A stretch of DNA of 12,554 bases. Source: AWTP1-13 sp035253505. GTDB lineage: Bacteria > Pseudomonadota > Alphaproteobacteria > Rhizobiales > Hyphomicrobiaceae. Below are positions 6,523 through 12,554 of this stretch, in pieces. The translations under genes and the position numbers were made by a program. Below the pieces are notes generated by a model. The model made no database searches. It worked only from the letters and a program-made list of their open reading frames with translations, and was not told the DNA's origin. Each line of letters begins with the position of its first letter. Position 1 is the stretch's first letter. The stretch lies in assembly GCA_035253505.1 (NCBI GenBank), contig DATFCC010000263.1, positions 1 to 12,554 on the forward strand, read 5' to 3'.

Positions 6523-7620
6523 ATGCGTGCCGCCGTCCTCACCGAAGTCAACAAGCCGCTGCAGATCCTGGACCTGGAGCAGGAGGGGCCCAAGGCCGGC
6601 GAGGTGCGCGTCCAGGTGAAGGCTGCGGGCGTGTGCCTGTCGGACTACCACATCATGAACGGCGACTGGCCGCTGCCGCTGCCGATGGTGCTTGGGCACG
6701 AGGCGGCAGGCGTGGTGGTCGAGCTCGGCCCGGGTGTCAACAACGTGAAGAAGGGCGATCACATCATCTTCTCGTTCCGCCCCAACTGCGGGCATTGCCG
6801 CTACTGCGCCTCGGGCCGCTCGGTGATCTGCAACGGTCATGACGACAGCCAGCGCTGGCGCATGCACGACAACACCACGCGCGTGAAGCTCAACGGCGAG
6901 CCCGTCAACCAGATGGCCCGCATCGGCACCTTCTCCGAGTACGTGGTGTGCCCCGCCGAGCAGGTCGTGGCCGTGCGCAAGGACCTGCCGTGGACGCATG
7001 CCGCCATCATCGGCTGCAGCGTGGCGACGGGAGTGGGCGCCGCCATCCGTCACGCCAAGGTGGAGTCGGGCTCGACGGTGCTGGTGGTGGGATGCGGCGG
7101 CGTCGGCCTCAACGTCGTGCAGGGCGCCAAGCTCGCCGGCGCCCAGAAGATCATCGCCTGCGACCTGCTCGACAACAAGCTGGGCTACGCGCGCGAGTTC
7201 GGCGCCACCCACACCATCAACGCCAAGAAGGACGACACGGTGAAGGCGGTGAAGGACCTGACCGGCGGCCTCGGCGTCGACTACGCCTTCGATGCCATCG
7301 GCGGCGCCAAGACCATGGAGGTATGCGTCGATGCCATCGCCCCGGGCGGGCACGCGGTCATGGTCGGCATGCCGGCCTTCACCGACCGAGCGCAGATCAA
7401 CCCATTCCAGGTGGTGTTCCAGGAGAAGAAGATCACCGGCACCTACTACGGCTCGATCCGGCCGCCAGTGGACTTCGGCGTGCTCGCCGATCTCGACATG
7501 GACAAGCGCATCAACCTCGACAGCCTGATCAGCCGCACCTACAAGTTCGACGAGATCAACGAGGGCTTCCGGCTGCTCACGTCGGGCGCCGTGGCGCGGG
7601 GCGTGATCGTGTTCAACTGA
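6523..7620 (+). CDS. Zinc-dependent alcohol dehydrogenase (MDR family)
   Basis: This 365-residue medium-chain dehydrogenase/reductase keeps every key site. The catalytic zinc ligands are C38 (GVCLSDYH), H59-E60 (LGHEAAG) and C165 (IIGCSVATG). The structural zinc lobe is C89, C92, C95 and C103 in CGHCRYCASGRSVIC. The Rossmann motif is VGCGGVGLNVV (189-199), and D214 in IIACDLLDNK predicts NAD rather than NADP. The loop after the zinc lobe (DNTTRVKLNGEPVNQM, 116-131) followed by TFSEYVV resembles class III-like enzymes such as glutathione-dependent formaldehyde dehydrogenase and its COG1062 relatives. It should oxidise an alcohol or hydroxymethyl-thiol in the cytosol, but the substrate is not readable. 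It follows a GST-like gene and precedes a methyltransferase, which gives a loose redox/thiol context. Confidence 0.93.
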   Translation: MRAAVLTEVNKPLQILDLEQEGPKAGEVRVQVKAAGVCLSDYHIMNGDWPLPLPMVLGHEAAGVVVELGPGVNNVKKGDHIIFSFRPNCGHCRYCASGRSVICNGHDDSQRWRMHDNTTRVKLNGEPVNQMARIGTFSEYVVCPAEQVVAVRKDLPWTHAAIIGCSVATGVGAAIRHAKVESGSTVLVVGCGGVGLNVVQGAKLAGAQKIIACDLLDNKLGYAREFGATHTINAKKDDTVKAVKDLTGGLGVDYAFDAIGGAKTMEVCVDAIAPGGHAVMVGMPAFTDRAQINPFQVVFQEKKITGTYYGSIRPPVDFGVLADLDMDKRINLDSLISRTYKFDEINEGFRLLTSGAVARGVIVFN

Positions 7621-7628
7621 TATGAGAA

Positions 7629-7661
7629 TTTCCCTCTCCCACGAGCATGGGGAGGGGGAAG
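7629..7661 (+). repeat. GC-rich hairpin covering the methyltransferase ribosome site
   Basis: TTTCCCTCTCCC (7629-7640) pairs with GGGAGGGGGAAG (7650-7661) over 12 base pairs, two of them G-T wobbles, around a nine-base loop. The lower stem may extend through GAATTT (7626-7631) and AAATTC (7663-7668) in an alternative fold. It begins eight bases after the alcohol dehydrogenase stop. The 3' arm contains the purine-rich ribosome site of the next gene. It could be an end-of-gene hairpin, a repeat element or a translational control. Confidence 0.65.
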
Positions 7662-7668
7662 AAAATTC

Positions 7669-8409
7669 ATGGACTATGACAAGACCTCGATTGCCGCGAC
7701 CTACGACGCAGCGCGCAGCCTTCCCGCCGAAGCGCTGACGCGCTGGCTCGACCTGGTGGCTGCGCACGCGCCGCGCCGGATGGAGCTGATCATCGACGTG
7801 GGTTGCGGCACGGGCCGGTTCACGCAGCCGCTGGCCGAGCGTTTCCCCGCGCACGTGATCGGCCTGGATCCGTCCGAGAGCATGCTGGCGAGCGCTCGCA
7901 AAAAGCCCACCGCCGGCCGTGTGGAATTCAGGCAGGCGCCCGCCGAGTGCCTGCCGCTCCCCAACGGCTCCGTCGATCTCGTCTTCATGTCGATGATGCT
8001 GCACCACCTGGACGACCGCGCGGCCGCCGCGCGCGAGTGCCGGCGCGTGCTGCGTGATGGGGGCCGCGTCTTCATCCGCAACACGACCCGCGATTCCATC
8101 TATCCGCACGTCCGCTTCTTTCCCGGCTTCCAGGCGATCGTCGACTCGCAACTGCCCTCGCGCGACGAGATCGTGGCGACATTCGCAAGCGCCGGTCTGC
8201 GCCTTCTGGCCGATGAGGTCGTCGAGATCCAGGCGGCCACAGGCTGGAGGGAGTTCAGCGACAAGATCGCGCTGCGCGCCGATTCATTTATCATTCGCCT
8301 TCCTCAGGTCGAGTTCGACGCCGGCATGACCTCATTGCGGGAGCATGCGTCCCGCGCCGGTGACGAGCCCGTGATGCAGCAAGTGCACTCCTTCGTCTTC
8401 GGCCAATAG
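7669..8409 (+). CDS. Class I SAM-dependent methyltransferase
   Basis: The 246-residue protein is a Methyltransf_11/25-type enzyme. It has motif I IIDVGCGTGRFTQPLA (41-56), the acidic SAM-ribose ligand in VIGLDPSESML (63-73, D67), AECLPLPNGSVDLVFM (92-107) and MLHHLDDRAAAARE (110-123) leading to RVLRDGGRVFIRN (126-138). The C-terminal third (about 145-246) would bind the acceptor and carries no motif that I can tie to a substrate. The start at 7669 is preceded by GGGGGAAG in the arm of a hairpin. The gap to the alcohol dehydrogenase is 48 bases and to the TtdB-like gene 31 bases, so all three may share a transcript. The methyl acceptor is unknown. Confidence 0.87.
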   Translation: MDYDKTSIAATYDAARSLPAEALTRWLDLVAAHAPRRMELIIDVGCGTGRFTQPLAERFPAHVIGLDPSESMLASARKKPTAGRVEFRQAPAECLPLPNGSVDLVFMSMMLHHLDDRAAAARECRRVLRDGGRVFIRNTTRDSIYPHVRFFPGFQAIVDSQLPSRDEIVATFASAGLRLLADEVVEIQAATGWREFSDKIALRADSFIIRLPQVEFDAGMTSLREHASRAGDEPVMQQVHSFVFGQ

Positions 8410-8440
8410 CGTTACGGCGGTGCGCCCGCGAGAGAAAGCC

Positions 8441-9118
8441 ATGTCGACGTCATCCGCGCTCAAGACCGCCCATCTCCGGCTTCCGGCATCGACGGAGGAC
8501 CTGAGGGGCCTCGAGATCGGCACGGTCGTCTATCTGACGGGGCGCGTGTACACTGCGCGCGAGGGCGTCTACAAGCGGGCCGTGGAAGACGGTGCGGGCC
8601 TGCCGGCTGCACCGGAGGAGCTGGGCTTTGCCAACTTCCACTGCTCGCCAGCCGCCACCCTCCACCCTGACGGCACCGCCACCGTCGGCGCCGTCACCGC
8701 CACCGCGTCGTTCCGTTTCGCCAAGTGGCTGGACGGCTGGTTCAAGCTCTCCCGCTGCAACATCATTCTCGGCAAGGGCGGCATGACGAGCGACATCTAC
8801 AAGCGCCACTTCGTGCCCAACAACGCTGTGTACCTGACCACCGTGGGATACGGCACCGGCGCGCTGCTGGGTCGCGGCATCAAGCGCGTGGCGGCAACGC
8901 ACTGGGTGCAGGAGCTCGGCCTCGCCCAGGCGATCTGGGTGCTGGAGGTGGAGAACTTCGGCCCGTTCCTCGTCGATGGCGATGCGGCGGGCAATTCGCT
9001 CTTCGAGCGCGAGAACGCCAAGGTCGCACCGGGCATCGACAAGCTCTACGCGGGCACGAAGCCGCCTATCATGCGGCGCTACGGCGAGACCGACGACAAG
9101 ACCGACGAGGTGATCTGA
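8441..9118 (+). CDS. Fumarase/tartrate dehydratase beta-type protein (Fumerase_C), divergent
   Basis: The 225-residue protein matches the C-terminal/beta part of class I Fe-S hydratases such as TtdB. It has LRGLEIGTVVYLTGRVYTAR (21-40), a match to the family's opening beta segment, and CNIILGKGGMTSDIY (106-120), with the conserved GKGGM. Between them the family's GPTTS-RM substrate loop is not recognisable: the region reads VGAVTATASFRFAKWLDG (82-99). Later segments (ENFGPFLVDGDAAGNSLF, 171-188) also depart from TtdB. The alpha subunit that carries the 4Fe-4S cluster and usually sits next to beta is absent from the window. It may be a stand-alone or repurposed domain. The ATG at 8441 follows GAGAGAAAGCC; a GTG seven codons upstream is an alternative start. 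The gene ends six bases from the convergent dodecin gene. Confidence 0.83.
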   Translation: MSTSSALKTAHLRLPASTEDLRGLEIGTVVYLTGRVYTAREGVYKRAVEDGAGLPAAPEELGFANFHCSPAATLHPDGTATVGAVTATASFRFAKWLDGWFKLSRCNIILGKGGMTSDIYKRHFVPNNAVYLTTVGYGTGALLGRGIKRVAATHWVQELGLAQAIWVLEVENFGPFLVDGDAAGNSLFERENAKVAPGIDKLYAGTKPPIMRRYGETDDKTDEVI

Positions 9119-9124
9119 CGGTCC

Positions 9125-9334
9125 TCAGTCCTCGAACTTGAACGACACCTTGAGGCGCACGCGATACGCCTCCACCTTGCCGTCGGTGATCGTCACGTCC
9201 TGCTCGCACACCTCGGCAATGCGAAGGTCCCGCAGCGTCAGCGAGGCGCGCTCGACGGCAGCGGCAGCCGCCTTCTCCCAGGATGTGGGACTCGTGCCGA
9301 CGATCTCGATGATCTTGTAGACGCTCTCAGCCAT
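9125..9334 (-). CDS. Dodecin family protein
   Basis: This 69-residue protein begins MAESVYKIIEIVGTSPTSWE, the dodecin signature (VYKxxEIVGTS), and ends VKVEAYRV-like and KVSFKFED, as in flavin-storing dodecamers. Dodecins sequester riboflavin or FMN between paired Trp residues. Here the segment is LRDLRIAEVCEQD, with Ile where the stacking Trp (LxxLDWFEV) normally is, so flavin binding may be altered or lost. The ATG at 9334 has GGGAGG (9340-9345) five bases upstream; the GTG at 9337 would be too close. It is convergent with the TtdB-like gene. A storage, buffering or structural role is inferred from the family. Confidence 0.92.
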   Translation of the reverse strand: MAESVYKIIEIVGTSPTSWEKAAAAAVERASLTLRDLRIAEVCEQDVTITDGKVEAYRVRLKVSFKFED

Positions 9335-9405
9335 CACTTCCTCCCTGCATACGCCGCACCGGACCGGAGGACGGGCGCCCGCGGGCGCGAACGCCAGCGC
9401 TCTGG

Positions 9406-9435
9406 AGCCTACCGGCCGGCGAAGCAGCCTGGCAA
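9406..9435 (-). promoter_or_regulatory. Candidate sigma70-type promoter for dodecin
   Basis: On the minus strand TTGCCA (9435-9430) is followed after 18 bases by TAGGCT (9411-9406), five of six and three of six matches. This would give a leader of about 65 bases before the dodecin start. Confidence 0.4.
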
Positions 9436-9532
9436 ATCACTTCGCCGATCGCCGACGGCTGCCGCCCGTCCCAGCCCGTTGAGGAATACCCGCAATTCCG
9501 CAGCGGCCCGCGGCCAAACCTGGAACTCTGCC

Positions 9533-9561
9533 TTGAGCGAACGAGCCCTTGCGCCTACCAT
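9533..9561 (+). promoter_or_regulatory. Candidate sigma70-type promoter for the YfhO-like gene
   Basis: TTGAGC (9533-9538) and TACCAT (9556-9561) are exactly 17 bases apart, four of six matches each. Transcription would start near 9568, just after the ATG at 9565, which argues for the downstream start at 9640. Confidence 0.4.
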
Positions 9562-9639
9562 CGCATGGACAGAAAGACGGCGGAAAGCACGGCACTTTCG
9601 GCCGGGGAGGGGGTGCGTTTGCTGGGCAGGGTCCCGATC

Positions 9640-12003
9640 ATGGCTGGCAGGTTCGCAGGCAGGCATGCCCGCGCGCCGGATCGGGGCCTGGCGCTCCTGC
9701 TCCTTGCCATCGCCGCCATCTGGCTGCTCGCCGCCAGCCGATGGATCGTGACCGACACGGTCGTGCCCTGGGATGCAAAGAATCAGTTCTATGCATTCTT
9801 CCGTTTCCTCGCATCCTGCATTCATGCCGGACAGGCGCCGTATTGGAACCCGTATCACTATGGCGGGCACCCGAGCGTGGCCGACCCTCAATCCCTGATC
9901 TTCGCCCCGCCGTTCCTGCTGTGGGCGCTGTTCGATGCAGCACCCTCGATCCGCGCCTTCGATCTCATTGTCTACGCCCACCTGGGGGCCGGCGGCCTGG
10001 CGGTCGGCCTCATCGGCTGGCGCGCAGGTTGGCCGACCGCGGCTTCCGTCCTGGCCGCGGCAATCTTCATGTTCGGTGGCCCGGCATCGGGACGGCTGCA
10101 GCACACCGGGATGATCCTGAGCTACGGCATGTTCCCGGTGGCGCTGCTGCTCATGCAGGTTGCGCTGCAGAAGCGCTCGAAGGCGGGCGCCGTCGCCTTC
10201 GGCTTCGTGGCGGCGATGCTCATCCTCGGTCGCAACCATGAGGCGCTGTTGCTGTGCTTCGTGCTGTGCGCGGCGTTTGCTGCGGAGGTTCTCGGGTCCG
10301 CCGACAGGCGAAGCTATTTGCGACAGCGGTCAGCGGTGCTGGCGATCATGGTGACGGTTGCGGCCTGCCTGGCTGCGGTCCCTCTGCTGCTCACGCTGCA
10401 GTTCGCCGCCCTCTCCAATCGCCCGGAGATCATGCTGCACGAGGCCCTGGAGGCCTCCCTCTATCCCGCCAACCTGGCCTCCCTGGCCATACCCAACGTG
10501 CTCGGCTCGCTCGAGAGCACCCAGGTCTACTGGGGACCCAATTTCGATACCTTGCCCGAGGTCGGCGCCACCGACCGCTCCTTCAACTACATGTTCGTCG
10601 GCTCTGCCACCATGGTGCTGGTGCTGTGGTTCGGGATTGCCGGCGGCTGGATGGCGCGGCGCAGCGTGCGGCCAATGGCTCTGGTTCTGCTGATCGCTCT
10701 CCTTTATGCGCTCGGCCGCTACACCCCCCTCTACGCGCTGGCGTTCGCCTACGTCCCCGGCATCGACCTGTTTCGCCGCCCGATCGACGGCACGTTCGTG
10801 GTGGTCGCCGCGCTCTCCCTGGTGGCAGGCGAGTTGCTGGCCCGCTTCGTGCGCGAAGGGACGCCCCGCATCGCGTGGTGGCGCCTGGCTGGGGTCGGTG
10901 TGGGCGCGCTTGCTGTCATCGGCTGGGCTGTTCTTTTCTCCGCCAGGACACAGCACGGCTGGGCAGCGCTGTGGGAGGTAGCGAAGACGGTGCCGCCCGC
11001 ACTGGCAGCCGTCGTGCTGCTTGCCCAGACCCGCAGCGCTCGCATGCGAACCGTCGCGGCCGCGTGTATAGCGGCGATGGGAACCGGCGAATTGATCTGG
11101 TTCAACGCGGCATCGAGCCTCAATGCCGAGGCCCCGGGCTATTACTCGGTGCTGCAGCAGCCGTCGGGAGCGGACGCGCAGGCCGTCTCCCTGCTGGAAC
11201 GCGAGCTGGCCAGTCGTCACAGGCAGGGCGAACGGCCTCGCATCGAGGTCGTCGGCGTCAGCGGCTCGTGGCAGAACCTGGCGATGGCGCGCGGTCTCGA
11301 GGCGACCAACGGCTACAACCCGCTGCGCATCGGCTCCTACGACCGTCTCGTCTCACCCGGTGAGACCACCTACATCGTCAACCAGAGGCGGTTCCCGCCT
11401 TCCTTCGATGGGTACGATTGCCCGCTGGCGCGCGAGCTCGGATTGGAATACGTCGTGCTCGGGCGCCCCATCGACGAGGTGCCGCAGCTCCGCCGCCGGC
11501 CTCAGTCCGACGTGCTCCTCGCCGGCCCGAAAATCTGGATCTACCGGCTGCGGCGGAAGGCAGAGTCGCGCGTGCGGTTCGTCAAGCGCGTGTCGGTGGC
11601 CAATGCGGACGCGCAGACCCGGAGCGGACAGCTTCGCATCAGCCCGCTTGCCGATCCGCCCGCACCGCCCGGCGAGATCGTATCACCGGCCTCCATCGTC
11701 GATGCACCGTCGCCAGCCATGACGGACGATGGTCGCGCCAGCATCGTTTCCTGGCGTCCCGACCGCATGGAGGTCGAGGTCGACAACAAGCAGCCGGGGA
11801 TCCTCGTCGTCCATGAAGCCTACTATCCAGGATGGGTGGCGGAGGTCGACGGCGTACCCGCCCGCATCCTGCCGACCAACGTGCTGTTCCGCGGCGTCGA
11901 GGTGCCGGCGGGGCATCACCGGGTCGTCTTTCGCTTCGAGCCCTTCTCGCTGCCGAACCTGCGCAGCGCGCTGCTCAGCGCCCTCGGCAGGCCTCAATCC
12001 TGA
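9640..12003 (+). CDS. YfhO-like multi-membrane protein (GT-C fold glycosyltransferase-like)
   Basis: The protein has 787 residues from the ATG at 9640, with about a dozen membrane helices in the first 500 or so residues. After helix 1 an extracytoplasmic loop has TDTVVPWDAKNQFYAFFR (38-55) and YWNPYHYGGHPSVADPQS (68-85). Such an acidic loop followed by WNPY...G.P...D resembles the catalytic first loop of GT-C enzymes and YfhO. The soluble C-terminal domain ends with YYPGWVAEVDG (728-738), then ILPTNVLFRGVEVPAG and a hydrophobic beta strand, the typical YfhO tail. YfhO proteins in Firmicutes glycosylate wall polymers using lipid-linked sugars; a similar periplasmic role here is inferred. AGGG eight bases before 9640 and a candidate promoter overlapping the region of an alternative ATG (9565, no ribosome site) favour 9640. 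Its 3' end overlaps the convergent GtrA gene by 10 bases. Confidence 0.83.
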   Translation: MAGRFAGRHARAPDRGLALLLLAIAAIWLLAASRWIVTDTVVPWDAKNQFYAFFRFLASCIHAGQAPYWNPYHYGGHPSVADPQSLIFAPPFLLWALFDAAPSIRAFDLIVYAHLGAGGLAVGLIGWRAGWPTAASVLAAAIFMFGGPASGRLQHTGMILSYGMFPVALLLMQVALQKRSKAGAVAFGFVAAMLILGRNHEALLLCFVLCAAFAAEVLGSADRRSYLRQRSAVLAIMVTVAACLAAVPLLLTLQFAALSNRPEIMLHEALEASLYPANLASLAIPNVLGSLESTQVYWGPNFDTLPEVGATDRSFNYMFVGSATMVLVLWFGIAGGWMARRSVRPMALVLLIALLYALGRYTPLYALAFAYVPGIDLFRRPIDGTFVVVAALSLVAGELLARFVREGTPRIAWWRLAGVGVGALAVIGWAVLFSARTQHGWAALWEVAKTVPPALAAVVLLAQTRSARMRTVAAACIAAMGTGELIWFNAASSLNAEAPGYYSVLQQPSGADAQAVSLLERELASRHRQGERPRIEVVGVSGSWQNLAMARGLEATNGYNPLRIGSYDRLVSPGETTYIVNQRRFPPSFDGYDCPLARELGLEYVVLGRPIDEVPQLRRRPQSDVLLAGPKIWIYRLRRKAESRVRFVKRVSVANADAQTRSGQLRISPLADPPAPPGEIVSPASIVDAPSPAMTDDGRASIVSWRPDRMEVEVDNKQPGILVVHEAYYPGWVAEVDGVPARILPTNVLFRGVEVPAGHHRVVFRFEPFSLPNLRSALLSALGRPQS

Positions 12004-12428
12004 TCGCCGGCCCGGCGAAAGGCGGCAAGGCGCATGCCGAGATAGGCGAAGACCATCGCCACGGCCGAGGACAGGACGAGGGCGATCAGCGGCTCGGTGG
12101 ACGGGCGCGTCAGCAGGATGGCAACGAACACCGCGTAGTTCACCGCCGCCGAAGACCACGCCACGCCGATGTAGCGCAGGAACTCGGCGACGGTCGGCGC
12201 CAGCCCGGTCCGGAACGTGAATGTGCGGTGCATGAGCCAGCCGGCGATCATGGCCACCGCGATCGCCAGCACACGCGCAGCGATCGGATGCATGCCGACC
12301 CACGCGGTGAGCAGCTTCAGTGCCAGGGCGTCGATCGCGAAGGCCGTGCCGCCGGAGATCAGGAACGCGAGCGCATGCCCGAGGGGCCGCTGGCCGGCCG
12401 GCGTAAGCTGTTTCAGCCTGTCCAGCAT
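11994..12428 (-). CDS. GtrA family membrane protein
   Basis: The 144-residue protein has four hydrophobic helices (about 20-40, 48-66, 86-106 and 113-132) and the GtrA pattern FLISGGTAFAIDALALKLL (23-41) and WLMHRTFTFRTG (64-75), the latter close to the conserved NR-x-F-x-F motif after helix 2. GtrA-type proteins are thought to flip or help translocate polyprenyl-phosphate-linked sugars in O-antigen, teichoic acid or arabinogalactan modification. The start lies three bases after the stop of the preceding minus-strand gene, so the pair is translationally coupled. It converges on the YfhO-like gene, a possible user of lipid-linked sugars, although the two are transcribed separately. Confidence 0.9.
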   Translation of the reverse strand: MLDRLKQLTPAGQRPLGHALAFLISGGTAFAIDALALKLLTAWVGMHPIAARVLAIAVAMIAGWLMHRTFTFRTGLAPTVAEFLRYIGVAWSSAAVNYAVFVAILLTRPSTEPLIALVLSSAVAMVFAYLGMRLAAFRRAGDQD

Positions 12429-12431
12429 GGT

Positions 12432-12554
12432 TCAGCCCTGCAGATCAAGCCACGCGATCGGCGGCCCGTCGGGACGGCGAGACGGGCGCCAGATGCGCTG
12501 AGGCAGGTCTGGATGCCGCATCAGAGTCTCGTACTCCGCGCGCCGACGCTCCAC
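12432..12554 (-). CDS. C-terminal fragment of an unidentified protein
   Basis: The last 40 codons of a minus-strand gene enter from the right edge. They read as VERRRAEYETLMRHPDLPQR and then IWRPSRRPDGPPIAWLDLQG, ending in TGA. I do not recognise the protein. The piece is soluble, Arg- and Pro-rich, with no membrane helix. It is treated as real because its stop sits three bases before the GtrA start, it shares that gene's strand, and the frame is open to the edge. It is probably an operon partner of GtrA, perhaps in surface-sugar metabolism; that is inference. Confidence 0.55.
   Translation of the reverse strand: MERRRAEYETLMRHPDLPQRIWRPSRRPDGPPIAWLDLQG

Larger units (their letters stand above)
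9335..9639. other. Divergent intergenic region between the dodecin and YfhO-like genes
   Basis: This 305-base stretch holds no convincing gene. It contains the dodecin ribosome site and one candidate promoter in each direction. An in-frame ATG at 9565 would extend the YfhO-like protein by 25 residues into it. Nothing repetitive was seen. Confidence 0.5.

Noticed and set aside
6355..8151. A 598-codon open frame on the minus strand across the dehydrogenase and methyltransferase genes
   Set aside because: Composition is low-complexity His/Ala/Asp with no motif; it mirrors the codon bias of the sense genes.
9100..9135. A terminator between the convergent TtdB-like and dodecin genes
   Set aside because: Only a 5-base CGAGG/CCTCG complementarity is present, with no T-tract.

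Overview
This is a GC-rich, gene-dense chromosomal stretch that looks like a free-living pseudomonadote, most likely an alphaproteobacterium (Hyphomicrobiales-like). That guess rests on base composition, codon use, the mix of protein families and a GTTGGGT/ACCCAAC-type intergenic hairpin repeat; no marker gene fixes the taxon. There are no RNA genes, CRISPR arrays or insertion sequences. Eleven complete or edge-truncated genes that I recognise at family level, plus one unrecognised fragment, fill the window.

Left part (1-2097, minus strand): a fosmidomycin-resistance-type MFS exporter cut by the left edge, preceded by a translationally coupled pair of iron-sulfur proteins related to the HdrC and HdrB subunits of heterodisulfide reductase. 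The HdrB-like protein keeps one intact CCG cluster site and has a degenerate second one. The HdrC-like protein has Ser in place of one cluster cysteine. A 126-bp divergent control region (2098-2223) carries an imperfect direct repeat with a 58-bp period.

Middle (2224-9118, plus strand): a FAD-dependent oxidoreductase, a double hairpin repeat, an acyl-CoA carboxylase carboxyltransferase subunit, a metaxin/FAXC-type glutathione S-transferase, an NAD-dependent zinc alcohol dehydrogenase, a class I SAM methyltransferase whose ribosome binding site lies inside a hairpin, and a divergent fumarase/tartrate dehydratase beta-type protein with no alpha partner in view. They run in one direction, with gaps of about 30 to 190 bases, so they are probably several short transcription units rather than one tight operon. 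Together they suggest acyl-CoA, alcohol or organic-acid metabolism, but no complete pathway can be assembled: the biotin carboxylase, biotin carrier and fumarase alpha partners are absent.

Right part (9125-12554): a dodecin (minus strand) that lacks the usual flavin-stacking Trp, a large YfhO-like multi-membrane protein (plus strand), and converging on it a GtrA-family membrane protein preceded by the C-terminal end of an unidentified gene. The YfhO-like and GtrA proteins point to lipid-linked sugar transfer and cell-surface glycosylation.

I do not see a clear new system. The items most worth a second look are the divergent FAD oxidoreductase / HdrCB-like module with its unusual cluster ligands and duplicated control element, the hairpin that masks a ribosome binding site, and the orphan divergent TtdB-like protein.
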